A stretch of DNA of 64,000 nucleotides from Topomyia yanbarensis (taxonomy: Eukaryota > Arthropoda > Insecta > Diptera > Culicidae), in assembly GCF_030247195.1 (NCBI RefSeq), contig NC_080672.1:362630271-362694270 (forward strand), read 5' to 3'. Below are positions 1 through 12,039 of the stretch, piece by piece; within the stretch, counting starts at the first letter, position 1; each line of letters opens with the position of its first letter. Under the pieces are notes generated by a model. That model made no database searches and was not told where the DNA came from. It was given only the letters and a program-made list of their open reading frames with translations. The position numbers and the translations under genes were made by a program.

Positions 1-60
1 CTGCTCACATCTCTAATTATTGAAAGTTTGATTGTCAAAGTGACATGCGGATTGATGTTT
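1..60. repeat. Fragment of the CAGTCGTGATTCG MITE family
   Basis: The first 60 bases resemble the middle of the MITE at 12755-12985 (shared text such as CACATCTCTAAT and TTTGATTGTCAAAGT). It is cut by the window edge. From here to about 430 I see no gene. Confidence 0.4.
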
Positions 61-432
61 TCTTTTCATTTTTTTTTTTTTTGCGTTTCCCATTCTGATC
101 ATATACGCTCTCATTCTGGTTCACATGTTACTCACACGCTCTGTCATTCTGGCTCACACTGGTTCAAAGAGACGTTTCAGAGCTGGATCATTCTGACAAC
201 CTTGAATGCAATATACTAGAATTTATGTTGAATCTACCTAATTTTGAGTATACCCCAAACAACTCAAAAGTACCTTACTTCACGGAAGACCTCGACTCAG
301 TCGAATTTCTAGTTTTGTTTTTGTCAACGATAATAAGTCGAAAGCGACGCCCAACTGAAAAGTAAGTTAAAAGAACTTATTCTTTGGGTTGTTTTATTTT
401 TGAGGGTATGATTTTACCGCAAAACTCAACGT

Positions 433-1023
433 TAGGGCATGTTCAGGAGCGTTTTATTTTGTATAGGAGTTTCAAAGTAGAACTGGAACTGAAACATTCA
501 CATCCACAGCAGAGCGTTTTGTCTTATAATTTCGAACAGTTTTGTTTCAAAATTTAAAACTGTTATACGACTCCGTCCTATTTGTTGCTGATTTTAAAAC
601 ATGTTTAGGGCATGTTCAGGAGTGTTTCAGTTCTAGATTCATAATTTTGACAGCTCTATAATATAAAACTGAAAATTTTAAAACTAGAACCTGCTCTTCC
701 CAGCAACAGTTTTAGGGGATGTTCTATTCAATTTAAAATTCATGTCTCGCCACGCCTTCAGCGTTACTGCATTCAAATTTATTTTTCCCCAGTCTATCGG
801 GTCTAAGTGTCTGTGCTGAAACCTTTGCAAGTATTTAAAACACAATTTTAAACGTGTTTTAAAATCAGCCACAAATAGAACGGCGTCGTATAACAGTTTT
901 AAATTTTAAAACAAAACTGTTCGAAATTATAAAACAAAACGCTCTGCTGGGGATGTGAATGTTTCAGTTCCAGTTCTACTTTGAAACTCCTATACAAAAT
1001 AAAACCCTCCTGAACATGCCCTT
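433..1023. repeat. Foldback element with about 170-bp inverted arms
   Basis: The left arm 433-603 starts TAGGGCATGTTCAGGAG. The right arm 853-1023 is its near-complete inverse and ends CTCCTGAACATGCCCTTA. The arms share a long body including the fibre around 470-560 against 885-985. The loop (604-852) is not unique DNA: it is one arm of another palindrome whose partner lies at 5396-5634. I see no clean target duplication. Confidence 0.75.
604..852. repeat. Left arm of a second palindrome (partner at 5396-5634)
   Basis: This segment begins TAGGGCATGTTCAGGAGTG and matches the reverse complement of 5396-5634 over about 230 bases, including AGTCTATCGGGTCTAAGTGT. A short reading frame (minus, 684-872) stays open in both arms with a few replacements. 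It is probably incidental to the palindrome and is not called as a gene. Confidence 0.7.
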
Positions 1024-1041
1024 AACTGTGTTTTAAATACA

Positions 1042-1252
1042 CCCCCATAGAAAATTTGACAGTTGTGAAATTTTCCAGTCGACCGACTAAATCGGATGCT
1101 TCGAGGTCGACCGACTAAGTTGGGTTTTCTTCGGTAAACAATATCCGTCAGCATATTAATCGCCAAATTTAATCTCTGTAAATCTGGTTCCAGTTTTAAA
1201 CTACCAACTAATCGACCGATTTAGTAGGTTGAAATAGACCGATTACAACAGA
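1042..1252. repeat. Left half of a CGACCGAT-rich repeat, split by a hAT insertion
   Basis: The sequence from CCCATAGAAAATTTGACAG to the insertion site matches the uninterrupted copy at 57976-58330 base for base over long stretches. It breaks off at 1252, exactly where the hAT-like element begins, and resumes at 5236. Confidence 0.85.
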
Positions 1253-4200
1253 CAGGCCCGTAGCCAGGAGTTTATTTCGGGAGGGGCTTAAAAAATTATT
1301 GCATAAAGCTTTTTTATTTCGATTATACAGGTTTTAACCTTATGGTTATTCGCCTCTTTTTGGGTTAGAAAATTTCTTTAGAAAAATTTCTAACCCTACA
1401 TGTGCGGGTTTGATGAACGAACCGTGATGAGCTGCGTAAAAGGTAATCAATTTACCAACTTCGCTTTACCCGCCCCTGCATAAAGCTTTTAGTTCTAATT
1501 ACTTCATATTGTCACTAGAAACTAAACGAAATTTTGAAAAGTTCTTAATGAAAACAAAGCCAAATCTAAGACAATCCATGTTCTTTGTCACAAGAAAGGC
1601 TATAGTACATCAACGAATTATTGATGTTTAATTTGATTTTTATTATTTATTTTTATTTACAAGTTACAATTTACTCTCGTTGCAACAATGGATATTCTAG
1701 AGTTCTCAGTATTTATGCGCTAACTGAATATGACAATCCTTGACGGTGCTGGAAAACGCAAGGTGTTCTAAGCTACACGTTTAAAAGGTGTAGATGACGC
1801 TAAATCGAAATGAGTAGAAAAATATCCATAAAATGTTCGATCGAAGAGAATGTCGAAATTTGCACAAAATCTTCTGATTTAGCAAACGAATTGTAGATGG
1901 TTCAACTTCTATTTTCTTGATCTGGCGTCCTGTAACTATTACCAGTTCTAATGCATCATGCTAACATAATTTTTTGGCATACCCCAGTTAGGAAGGAGGA
2001 TCTTTGGTGATCAATAGGATCAAAATATATGGGTCATTCCACGTCTGATTTACAATCAAAATTTGAATTCCTTCCATTTTTTTTCTTGCATTCATTAGTT
2101 AAAGTAAGTGACACGTATTTTTTATTTTGGCTAAATATGATTTTTTTTCAAGTTATTAGTTTTTGAACTTTTGAAGTTTATTTTTCAATCACTTATAACT
2201 CGGAAACGATTCGATATATGGAAAAAAATATTAAATAAAAAAGTTGTGAGCTTACTGAAAAAAATAGCAATTTCTTTTTGTTATATAACTTATGAAATTT
2301 GCAATTGTTTGAAACAAATTGAATTTTTTAAAGTTGGACCAATTTTTTACTTATTATTTTCTTTAAATATTAAAAATCATGTTAAAATAATTGTGCAAAA
2401 ATTTGGGAGTGGATATCAAAATACTTTGTGAGATATTACAATTATAAACTTAAAACAAGGCAATTTTACACCAAACGCCTAGTGATAGGCCTATTGTAAT
2501 TGAAATATCTCGTAAAATACTTCGAATTTCTTTCTGAAATTTGTACACAATCTTCTCGATATAATTATAAATTATTTGAAAAAGCTAAAAAGATTTTTTT
2601 GGCTCCACCCTGAAAAAAATGTGTTACTAATATTTGCATAATACATAAATTATTTAACAAAAACAAATATTACAAAAATCCGCCGAGATCTTCCGAAAAC
2701 GCAGATTTTATTATTTAATGCTTTTTTTCCAGAAATCTAATAGTTTCTCAGTTATGAGGGAATGAAAAATGTCCAATTCTATTAAATTTATAAAACTTTA
2801 AAAAATCACTATATTATTAAAAGTCGATATTTGTATGTATGTGATTTATGGACTCCCAAACGGCTTAACCAATTGCCGTAAAAATTTATGCATAGTAGGA
2901 ATTTGTTATGGAGCGTGTTTGTGTGCTATTGGTGGGGATTATCTGCCTACAAGAAGGCGCTTCGGAACAAATTATGGTTTCCTCCTATTTCGTTGAAAGT
3001 CGCATCGCAAGTGGGTATTAGCTAGTACTTTATAAAGTTCAAAAACTCATAACTTGAAAAAAAAAAAGTCAAATTCAGCCAAAGTAAAAAAATCGTGTCT
3101 ATAATTTTCAGCTAAAGAGTACAAAAAAATTGAAGGGAACTAAAATTATAGTTGTAAATCGTGGAATGACTCGCATTCTGCAAATTTAAGACTTTTTTGG
3201 GGGTATTCTCATGTCAAAAGCAAATATTTTCTAAAGTCCCCCGAAATCAAATTTATTTTGATTACATAACTATATTAAGAAGATTATGTGAAAAATTCAG
3301 AATGGAACTCGAAGTGTTACGAGACATTTCAGTTATAACAGGCCTTTCGCTGGGCGTTTAGTGTAAAATTGCCATGTTTTATGTTTATAATTGTAATATC
3401 TCGCAAAGAATTCCACTGCCAAATTTTTACACAATCTTTTTAACACGATTTTAATACTTAAATAAAATAATAAATAAAAAATTTGGTCCAGCCTTAAAAA
3501 AATTCAATTTGTTTCAAGTAATTGCAAATTTCATAAGTTATATAACAAAAAAATTGTGATTTTTTTTTGGTAAGCTTATTTGAAAACGCAACTTTTTTAT
3601 TTAATATTTTTTTCCATATATCGAGTCGTTTCCGAGTTATCAGTGATTGAAAAATGTTCAATTTTATAGACTTCAAAAGTTCAAAAGCGAATAACTTGAA
3701 AAAAATATAATATTTAGCCAAACCAAAAAACACGTGTCAATTATTTTTAGCTAAAGAATGTAAGAAAACAGTTTGGAAGATGCTTGACGTTTATATTAAG
3801 CGCACATTGCTCTAATCTATTACAGAAATTCAATTTGCGTATGATTTAACTAACTTTCTTTATTCAGGCCAATATCTAGCATAAAATGAGTTTTGTTAGA
3901 TACCATTACTAGCGATAAATGTTAATTTTGGGACAGTTTTTGTACTCAGTTTTCTATGAAACTTCTATTTTTTTATTATACAATTCGTTTACTTGAGTCG
4001 GTTCAATGCATTAGCTAAATGAAGCCTTGAGTCTTTAATATATTTCCACGATGTAAACAATGAAAATGATAAAACGCTAATGGTTGTCCAACAGATCTCG
4101 TGCGATTGACCTGTTTACTGATTGAGAAATATTTTTCATAACCAACCGCGTCTTGGTGGTCGTTCATATCTATCTTGTACACTTCCGTATTATTATCGTG

Positions 4201-5235
4201 GTAACTGCCATGGACATGGCAGTTCGCGAATATCTGATTTCATGTTTGTTTTGTCCCCTTACGGGCCACCAGTGTCGACTTCCTCAATGATGATGCTGAC
4301 TGTTAATTTTGAGATACTAGACGCAGTTTTTGCCGTCAATACTATATGAACAGCAGCCACAAATTTTGCAATTGTTTGTTTTTCAGGTAATCGTATTGGA
4401 GACTATGGATGTGCAAAGATGTAACGTGTATGATGATATTATCGCATTGCGTTTTGTGCGTGCAGGGTCAGCTAGGACGAAATCCTAGCTGACCCTACCC
4501 GTCTAATTCCTAGATGTGTCCTTTATAATAAATTACATTTTTTCCAAATGTGACAGGAATCTTTTAATGGCCACGGTTCAAAGAAGTTAAGTTTGTTTAT
4601 TGGGGCTTTAACCTCCTGGTCGTTCGCCCGCGGTTCAAGTAAGAGGTATCAGATCTTGTAGCCGAACATTGATTTTCTCATCATCCATATATATGAGAAT
4701 CAACCACGTGTTACAAGTTGCAAAATGGCTGGTTTCGCCTAGGCTAATTTGTTGAATAACATAAGTACTGAATGCCTGACAAGGTAGAACTCGTTAAAGG
4801 CGATGTTCGTAAGCATAACCTCTATTTTCACCTTCAGCAAATATTTCCCATCATGAAATTCGGTTATGCAAAAATTCCAGAAGTCAATAGCCTCCACGTT
4901 TGGCTGGAGCACCACTTCTTGCTTCTACGATTCAATCATCCGACGGATCACCTCAGCAAGAATTAAAGTAACAGTTTCTTTTGTTCTTCCGACGAGTCAG
5001 ACAATATGAAAGGAAGTGTGTTATCAGACTCGGCATACTGAGTAGATATCGTGACCGATGTCTTCGGTGGCTCGAAATAGCAATCTTCCTCACCATTCTC
5101 CCATTAATTTGTTGAAACCAAACAAGATACAATTTTTTTACGAGTTACCGAAAAACATGTTGCTTCTTAAATTTATTTTTGAAAAGTTTCGGGGGGGGCT
5201 TTAGCCCCCTAGCCCCCCCTCTGGCTACGTGCCTG
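1253..5235. mobile_element. Non-autonomous hAT-like element 1 (8-bp TSD ACAACAGA)
   Basis: The left end reads CAGGCCCGTAGCCAGGAG and the right end is the inverse of CAGGCACGTAGCCAGAGGG. Perfect 8-bp direct repeats ACAACAGA flank it at 1245-1252 and 5236-5243. An 8-bp duplication with CAG-type termini fits the hAT superfamily (Tip100/Zaphod-like ends from memory). The repeat it interrupts exists uninterrupted at 57976-58330. No transposase frame survives; the short open frames at 4122-4349 and 4772-4966 look incidental. The interior carries a separate A+T-rich foldback. Its ends and flanking interior resemble element 2 at 6742-9960. Confidence 0.85.
2031..3760. repeat. A+T-rich foldback composite inside hAT-like element 1
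   Basis: GGGTCATTCCACG at 2031 faces GTGGAATGAC at about 3161-3170, and the arms pair over at least 150 bases. The left arm (about 2160-2460) pairs a second time with inverted sequence at about 3480-3740, for example around ACTCGGAAACGATTCGATAT. Two related foldbacks, or a rearranged copy, therefore overlap. The hAT-like copy at 6742-9960 has different interior sequence here, so this piece was probably added to element 1. No protein is suggested. Confidence 0.7.
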
Positions 5236-5391
5236 ACAACAGACTTCGTCGGTCATATTTGATCGGTTGTCGCGTCGGCAGACTCCCATGTTAAACTCCC
5301 ATAAGAGTCGGTGCAACAATCGACCGATTAATTGGTTTCATAGTCAGCCGATAGCGCCGACGCAAGCCGATTTAATCGGTGGGAAAATTGG
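5236..5391. repeat. Right half of the CGACCGAT-rich repeat
   Basis: It continues the repeat broken at 1252, beginning with the second copy of the ACAACAGA duplication. It matches about 58195-58330 through CAATCGACCGATTAATTGGT and CGACGCAAGCCGATTTA. Confidence 0.85.
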
Positions 5392-5395
5392 GAGG

Positions 5396-5634
5396 ATCTT
5401 TTATGAGGCATGCAAAGTTTTCAGCACAGACACTTAGACCCGATAGACTGGGGAAAAATAAATTTGAATGCAGTAACGCTGAAGGAATGGCGAGACATGA
5501 ATTTTAAACTGAATAGAACATCCGCTACAACTACTGCTGGGGACAGCAAGTTCTAGTTTTAAAATTTTCAGTTTTATATAATAGGACTGTCAAAATTATG
5601 AATCTAGAAATGAAACACTCCTGAACATGCTCTT
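5396..5634. repeat. Right arm of the palindrome whose left arm is 604-852
   Basis: This is the reverse complement of 604-852 with scattered differences, ending CTCCTGAACATGCTCTTA. From 5635 to about 6236 I see nothing I can assign. Confidence 0.7.
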
Positions 5635-6236
5635 ACAGACACTTTTACACAGACTAGCGAAGTGTCGAAAATTACAACCAAACGGACTGTCAAAAAGTGC
5701 AGCCAAACGAGCATGATGGTTTTGAGAGGGAAAGTACAAGAGGATGCCCATGCGAAGCTTATGGGAGCTTCCGTGATGCCAGTTTACATTCATGGTTGCT
5801 AGTTTTACTGTTTTTTTTCTCCGCAAGTCAGTTATAAAAAGTGTCTGTACTCAACGTGATCATGCAACACGTGCGACACCTATGATTCAGCTCGTAAACC
5901 ATAAGAGCGATGCAGTTTGTTTTCTGCATTCGCAAGTGAATCGTAGCCTAGGTCGTAGCTACTAACGCCTCGAAAATTCCAGTTTCAAAATTTTAATGAA
6001 ACCAATAAGAAATTTCCTTTTACTGGCCATTATTTCGAATTTGAAACCACTTAAAACTGCTTGCTTTGTACATTTCCTAAATATAATCATGGTATCATGG
6101 TGGTTATAAAAATACTTCTCATAAATGGAATTTCAGCTGGGACACCCAATCAACACAATTTTAGCGTTTAACCGTATTCTCTTTCTAGAGTTTCTCCACT
6201 AAAAACATCGTAAAATGTTATGCAGTGTAAAGTTTC

Positions 6237-6398
6237 ACAGTATTGTCACAATCAATCTGACAATTATTAGAGATGTGAATAGATGCAACTACACTACTAA
6301 CATCTCCTTTGGAGAGTTTTTGACATCTGTCAGTCGGTCCAACTAACGAATCAAATTCGTTAGTTGGACAGAGGTGTGGCCCAACCAGCGAATCACTG
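6237..6398. repeat. Partial copy of the CAGTCGTGATTCG MITE, TA at its end
   Basis: The sequence matches the MITE at 12755-12985 and 47637-47887, including the small palindrome CGAATCAAATTCGTTAG. It ends GCGAATCACTG followed by TA (6399-6400). The other terminus is missing. Confidence 0.65.
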
Positions 6399-6524
6399 TA
6401 AAACATAAGCTGCAAATTGGAAGATTGTGTCAGAATTTTTGGAGTATAATAAATTTATCAATCGCGGTTTTGTGATTCATACTCGATAAGACTTATAACC
6501 TTTGTTAATTAACTAATAAGTTCA

Positions 6525-9500
6525 TTAATATCTTTTATTTTTCTTAATTGGTCCATTGTAATCCCAATGCGTAGGTTTTTCCAAATCTTTTCTAAGGACC
6601 TCCCCAACCTCTTCGGGAGTGTTAAATTCATGTAGATAGACTGCGTATTCACCAAGAGCGTTGGAAATATCTCTCCAAGATGCCGGAGATTGTTCCTGGT
6701 CGTTTTCCTGTAACATAGTAAAAATCCGTTGATAAGTAAGTCAGGCCCGTAGCCAGGATTTTGTTTCGGGAGGGGCTTAAAAATTATTGCATAAATGTAT
6801 TAATTCTGATGACTTGAAACAATCACTGGAAACTGAACGTAATTATGAAAAGTTCTTAGTGAAAACAATTCCAAAAATAAGACAATAGACACTAAAAACT
6901 CTAATAATATGTTGCCTGTTACAAGAAAGGCTATAGTGCATCGACGAATTAAATTTGATTATTTTTTTGATTTACAAGTTAGAAATTTCTCTAGTTACAA
7001 AAATGAATAGTCAAGAGCTCAAAGTATTAAGGGCTGCTTGAAAATGCTACGCTGCATGCTACGCTGCTTGAAAATGCTACACATTCGATACACCTTTACA
7101 ATTTGTAGAAAACGCTAAATTGGAATGAGTAGAAAAATATCCAAAAACCCGTCTCATGAAACTTTACACGCATTTGCTAATCAGAAAAACGAAACCAACG
7201 TCAAGGTTGTCCCCATGAATAGGAATATATCAGTGTGAAATCAAAGTTTACCGTTGCAAAGAATGTCCGAACAAAGTGAATGTCGAAATTTGCTTCAAAT
7301 CTTCTGATAAGGCAGGCGATTTGTAGATGCAGAAAATAGGTTCAACTCCTATTTTCATGATCAGGTTTCTTTCTACTATTACTAGCTCTTTGACTTCATC
7401 CGAAGTTTGCGTTAACTCGACTTTATGAAATTTTCAATTTAAATGATACTGATCATGTCGTAATCAAAACAATCCTGAAAAAAACACATGTTTTTTTTTC
7501 ATTTGACTCTCATAGGTAATGGGTTAAAGACTATCTTCGACAACATTATCAGGCAACTCAGAATAACTATCTTTTTATCTATTTAAGTTGATTCTTTTTA
7601 GGTACTTTTTATATCATTGTACTTATGAATTAAAAATATCGTAGACTGATTTTCCTAGATCCCTAAAACTATAGTAAAAGTCAAAATGTAAAGTGAGTGC
7701 AAAAACTACTGATTTCACTACAAAGCAAGAATGCCTTAGCTCTATTGACTTTTGACAATCTTGCAAAACCGTTGTAACTTGAAAAGATTACCTAGATTAA
7801 GTAAATATTATATTTGAACATTTTGGTTTTATTTATTTATTTGAAGGTTTTATTTCGGAATTCGTGGGGTTTTGGACAATGTCAAATATATATTTCAATG
7901 ATTTAATCTACTAATGGAAACTACCCAGAATTTAATCTACTGAGCGAAACTGCTCAGAATCTATTCACAAATCGAAAGAAAATTACTTAGCACTGATTAC
8001 TCAATGCTTCTAATTTACATAAAATTTGGTAAATATAACATTGATGACACCAATATAACTAGAGACTATAAACATAGATAATAATTTCAGCATCACTTGC
8101 TTCCGACACATGGAAGAGAACACATCGCACTTGCACCTAATTTGCCGAGGCTTTCTTTTAGAGTTGTCTGTTTTAAATTACAGCAAATTATCCGTTTCCT
8201 GTAAAACTTTTGCAAAACTCTTTGCCAATTCATTAAACAAATATGAACACTAATCTGTTTAGTAATAGGTTTGTTTGTGAATAAAAATAATTAGCTCTTG
8301 ATTTTTTTCAATCATCATCAAGATTGGAAGAGATGTATGATTTCTTGAAGAAAGTTGTAATGTTTGTCTGATTACATGTTTGTTTTATCACTATTTGGGA
8401 AAAAGTTTCAATTAAAGTTGTTGCACCTAACGCAACGAAGACGAAATGAGAAGATCAGAGCGCAATTCGGAAAGAACTCGTGTTGAGTGTATAGTAAAGA
8501 TAGAAGAGTGATCTTGAGTCGATTTAGATTGGTTGATTTTTTCCTCTCTTTGCTCTCTTATTTAAGATTATCTCTCTCATTTTATTCCATGACGAGCAAA
8601 AACGGAACGAAAGACTGTCACATACTTAAGACATGAAATCGAAACTGTTATCCCAACTTATTGACTTATAGATTCAATCAGTCCCAACATTTTAGTCCCT
8701 CTTCGTGATTGCCTATTATTTTACCACTTTTTGCCCGGTCCACTTTTAAAAGAATTTTTTTGCACGTTTGTCGAAGATATCACGGATTTACGGATTAACA
8801 GTGTATTAGTACGGAACGAATTACTCGTAACAATGAAATGAAGCGTTAATAAAAATGGTATTGCGTTAAAATGACGCGAAATGAAAATTCTATTCTCGGC
8901 TCAATCGTTCTCAGATAAATTGAAATACTTTTTATGTAGCGCAGAGTAGTGTACAGAGAACAGAGTGTACAGTGTGCACTGACCTAATACAGAAATTCAA
9001 AATTGTGTGCAATTCAAAAACTTATCATTTAAAAATAACAAACTGGGTCGTGGGTCTTTTATATATTTCCTTATGTAAACAATAAAAATAATATAACGAG
9101 TTTATGTGGTTGTCCTACAGATCTCGCGCAAGCGCTTAGCCATTGCACGTGGAAACCTGTTTACGAGGCGAGGAAATATTTTTTTCCTCACCAACTATGT
9201 CTTGGGGGGGGAGTAGTTCATTTCTATCTCGCTATTGTACATTTCCGTGTCATCATCGTAGTTGCTGCCTTTATGTTCGCGAATATCTTCCTTGCTTTTC
9301 GCCCTCAATAATTGCCCTTCCAAATAGATTCCATTTCTCCTAAATGTGACATTAATCTGCGAGTAAGCGGTATCCGATCTTGTAGCGGAACATTCATTTT
9401 CTCATAGTCCATATACAGAAGGATCTTATTTATAGCATTGTCACACACAACCTTGTGCTTTAAGTTGTGCGAAATGAATGGTTTCGTCTGCACTAATTTG

Positions 9501-10705
9501 TTGAGCGCTAAATGCCTGCCATGATAGAACTGGATAGAGCCGGTTTCCGAAAGTCTAATCTCTATTTACACCTTCAGGATGCGAATGATCAATAATTTTA
9601 TAATCACCGCATTTGGCTGGAGCACCAATTCTTGCTTCTGCTAATCACTAATCTCGACAGATTATTACAGCTACAATTAAAGTAACAGTCTCTTGTATTC
9701 TTCAGACAAGGCACACAATATAAAAGTTACTTTTTTGTTGTTCGCTTCGCACTGGCTCGAGCAAAAGCATAAAGCACACTGAATTTCGTGACCATTGCCT
9801 TCGGTGGTTAGAAATAGCCTTCTTTAACTTTTTCTCAATAATTTGTTCAAACCAAATAAGCAACAAGTTTTGTTAAAAGTCACCGGTTTTTTAAATTTAT
9901 TTTTGAAAAATTTCGGGGGGGGGCTTTAGCCCCCTAGCCCCCCCTCTGGCTACGTGCCTGAAGTAAGTAGTCAACAGCACACAAATACTCATTTAGTGAA
10001 CGTAAAATAATACCAATCGGTGTTAGGAAATATGCACATTCATCAGTCGATTAATTCCATTTTTACTACTCAGAAAAACTAAATCCCTTATGTTCATGGT
10101 CCATTTTCTACGAGATTTCCATTAAGACAAAAGGTTTTACTTGAATGGTAAAAAAACCATACGAATTTCCCAACGTTAAGGCTAGTTTACAGTTCGGAAA
10201 ACGTGTCACGGGATTTGGGTCCCTGTGTATTTTAAAGGGAGCTCGGGATTTCGAATCCCGTGGTGGGAAATAAGTCTACACAAAAATGACAGTATTCATG
10301 AAGTGTTAACCCAATCGCGGAAAACATCACGGGATTTTTTTTAATCTCCACACAGAAATCCGGCCGGGAACAATTCAACACGAATTGTTTACGACGGGAA
10401 AAAGTTTTTTTTATAAGGTTTGAAATTCGATGCAAGTTTGATACTGTTGGTATTTTTTAGAAGCATCAGAGTTTTTGGTTTAACAGTTTGGAGAGATCTC
10501 GGCGAGAAATTTTCCCTGATCAAATACCGGGACCCATTTTCCGAACTGTAAACTAGCCTTTACCAGCTAAATTGATTTTTAGTATAATGAATAATATAAT
10601 GTTTAACATTTCCGTTTAAAATACCAAATATCTTGTAGGTGCTGCATTGGAGGAAACCACGCACATCACCAGTAGTACACAGATAGGAATTACTTTTAGT
10701 TCCAT
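6525..10705 (-). CDS. Putative two-exon gene for a small secreted protein (87 aa), unrecognised
   Basis: I do not recognise this protein. Proposed exon 1 is 10705-10625 (27 codons) and exon 2 is 6707-6525 (60 codons plus TAA). The donor is TTG|GTATTT and the acceptor TGTTACAG|GAA. Both junctions are phase 0, so the join is in frame. Residues 1-22 look like a classical signal peptide: MELK, then a hydrophobic core IPICVLLVMCVV, then SSNA, with predicted cleavage before APTRY. The mature part is helix-prone, acidic in the middle (TPEEVGEVLRKDLEK) and ends basic (PIKKNKRY), with no cysteines. Of the roughly 3.9-kb intron, 3.2 kb is hAT-like element 2, inserted 27 bases from the acceptor, and 0.4 kb is a MITE. 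Without them the intron would be about 0.3 kb. An AATAAA overlaps the last codons (6534-6539). It could be a peptide-hormone or other secreted factor, or two unrelated open stretches joined by chance. Confidence 0.5.
6742..9960. mobile_element. Non-autonomous hAT-like element 2 (8-bp TSD AAGTAAGT)
   Basis: The ends CAGGCCCGTAGCCAGGA and CCTCTGGCTACGTGCCTG match element 1, including the subterminal run of G's and GGGGCTTTAGCCCCC-like text. Perfect 8-bp repeats AAGTAAGT flank it at 6734-6741 and 9961-9968. Its interior between about 7400 and 8980 differs from element 1, and no transposase frame is visible. A short local duplication GCTACGCTGC lies near 7045-7080. It appears to lie within the intron of the small secreted-protein gene on the minus strand. 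Confidence 0.87.
10179..10559. mobile_element. MITE with 3-bp TTA duplication (Harbinger-like)
   Basis: The inverted ends AGGCTAGTTTACAGTTCGG and CCGAACTGTAAACTAGCCT are perfect. TTA flanks both sides (10176-10178 and 10560-10562). A 3-bp TTA/TWA duplication is typical of PIF/Harbinger elements. It lies in the same predicted intron as hAT-like element 2. Confidence 0.8.
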
Positions 10706-10976
10706 TATGAGGCACAGTTTCAGAGCATAGAAAATAACCCACCAGTATTTAAACTGCTTCTTGTACAGTTGTAACTCGCTGATTGGACATTCATATACAT
10801 GTTGTTTTTCAGTTGGACCTCCGCTAGCTGGACCATGATCCAACCTAAGATACTACACGTTTCAGGTCAAAAGGGCAAATCACTTGCGAAAAATTTACGA
10901 AATTTATATTCCATTAAACTAAAAATTCAGAATGAATTTTGCGTTGCATGTAGGACGTCATCCTGCAAGAAACATC

Positions 10977-11105
10977 CCAGTGAAGTTCAACCGCAAATGA
11001 ACCGTAATTCTGACTGGTTCCAGTTCGTATTCCGGTTGTGTCACTGGAGCTGGAATACTTAGTGGAACCTGCCAGAATTCCGGTTCATTTCTGGCTGAAC
11101 TTTGC
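10977..11105. repeat. Palindromic MITE, CCCAGTAAAGTTCA family, degraded copy
   Basis: The sequence begins CCCAGTGAAGTTCAACCGCA and ends with the inverse text GGCTGAACTTTGCTGG. It is related to the cleaner copies at 22248-22408 and 20760-20910. The stretch from 11106 to 11690 holds no gene I can support, although 11330-11415 resembles an end of the CAGTCGTGATTCG family. Confidence 0.7.
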
Positions 11106-11690
11106 TGGAATAGCTCTGAAAATTTGTGTAAAAATTTGTAACAGCTATTTCAAATGAAGCGATGGCATCAAACACGTTACGCAAACGATTGTACGTTGCA
11201 CAGCGATCAAGGCCTCTGCAGCTAGAACAAAACAATCAATCAAAAGCGCAAATCTCTAAATCTCATGTTAAATTGACTTTGGCAAACAGACAGACTATTG
11301 TTAAAAATATGTGCAGGGTGCATTATTAATTGATGCCATTTGGCAGTGAAGTCGTTGTAGTTACAATTGGAATGAGGTTGTGGTGCAACTAGCGAATCAC
11401 GACTGTGTTGTTTGGTATCAATTCGATTTACAGGAATCTTAATTTGCGTAACAATATTTATCGAATTCAATCGTTTCAATGGTGTGTTTTATCGGAGGAT
11501 CTCACTTCACATTTCAACCACAGAGAACAGACATATAAGCAAGAACAAACTTTCCCAAAAACCTGCGTAAACATTTAAATGAAAATGCATTGAAAATCAC
11601 CATCGCATACAGGTTTGCATGCGTGAATCACCATTGTATCCAAGTTTGCATACAAGTCCCGTATAGCGATTGCTGGCCGATCGAAGCGCC

Positions 11691-11879
11691 AACCCAGTTA
11701 AACTAATTCCGGAACCGGTTCGGATTTCTGAATGGATTCATTATGGATTCCAAATTAAATGCAACAACCGATTCCGACTCAATCGGTTTCAGAATCGGTT
11801 GTTGCATTTGATTTGGAATCCATAATGACTCCATTCAGGATTCCGAATCAAATTCTGAATGGTTTGACCGGGAACCAGT
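11691..11879. repeat. Palindromic MITE, about 190 bp
   Basis: Arms run from CCCAGTTAAACTAATTCCGG inward, with GGATTCCAAATTAAATGCAA mirrored around AATCGGTTGTTGCATTTGAT. It resembles the CCCAGTAAAG family in its end and layout, but its body differs. Confidence 0.65.
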
Positions 11880-12039
11880 AGCAAGTTGCTACTTGCTGTT
11901 GTCATTTCAAAGCGCCAGTTTAATTTCTTACACAAGTTGAAAGCTTTACTTGTTTGTCAGTTCTCAGTGTTTCAACACAGATCTTTCATTGGGGCCCAAG
12001 TCAAAATGTACCCAAATGGAGAACAATGAGTTTGAATAC

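Noticed and set aside
10625..10705. Proctolin-like precursor because exon 1 ends ...TRYL
   Set aside because: Proctolin needs RYLPT; the next exon starts ENDQ, and there is no cleavage site.
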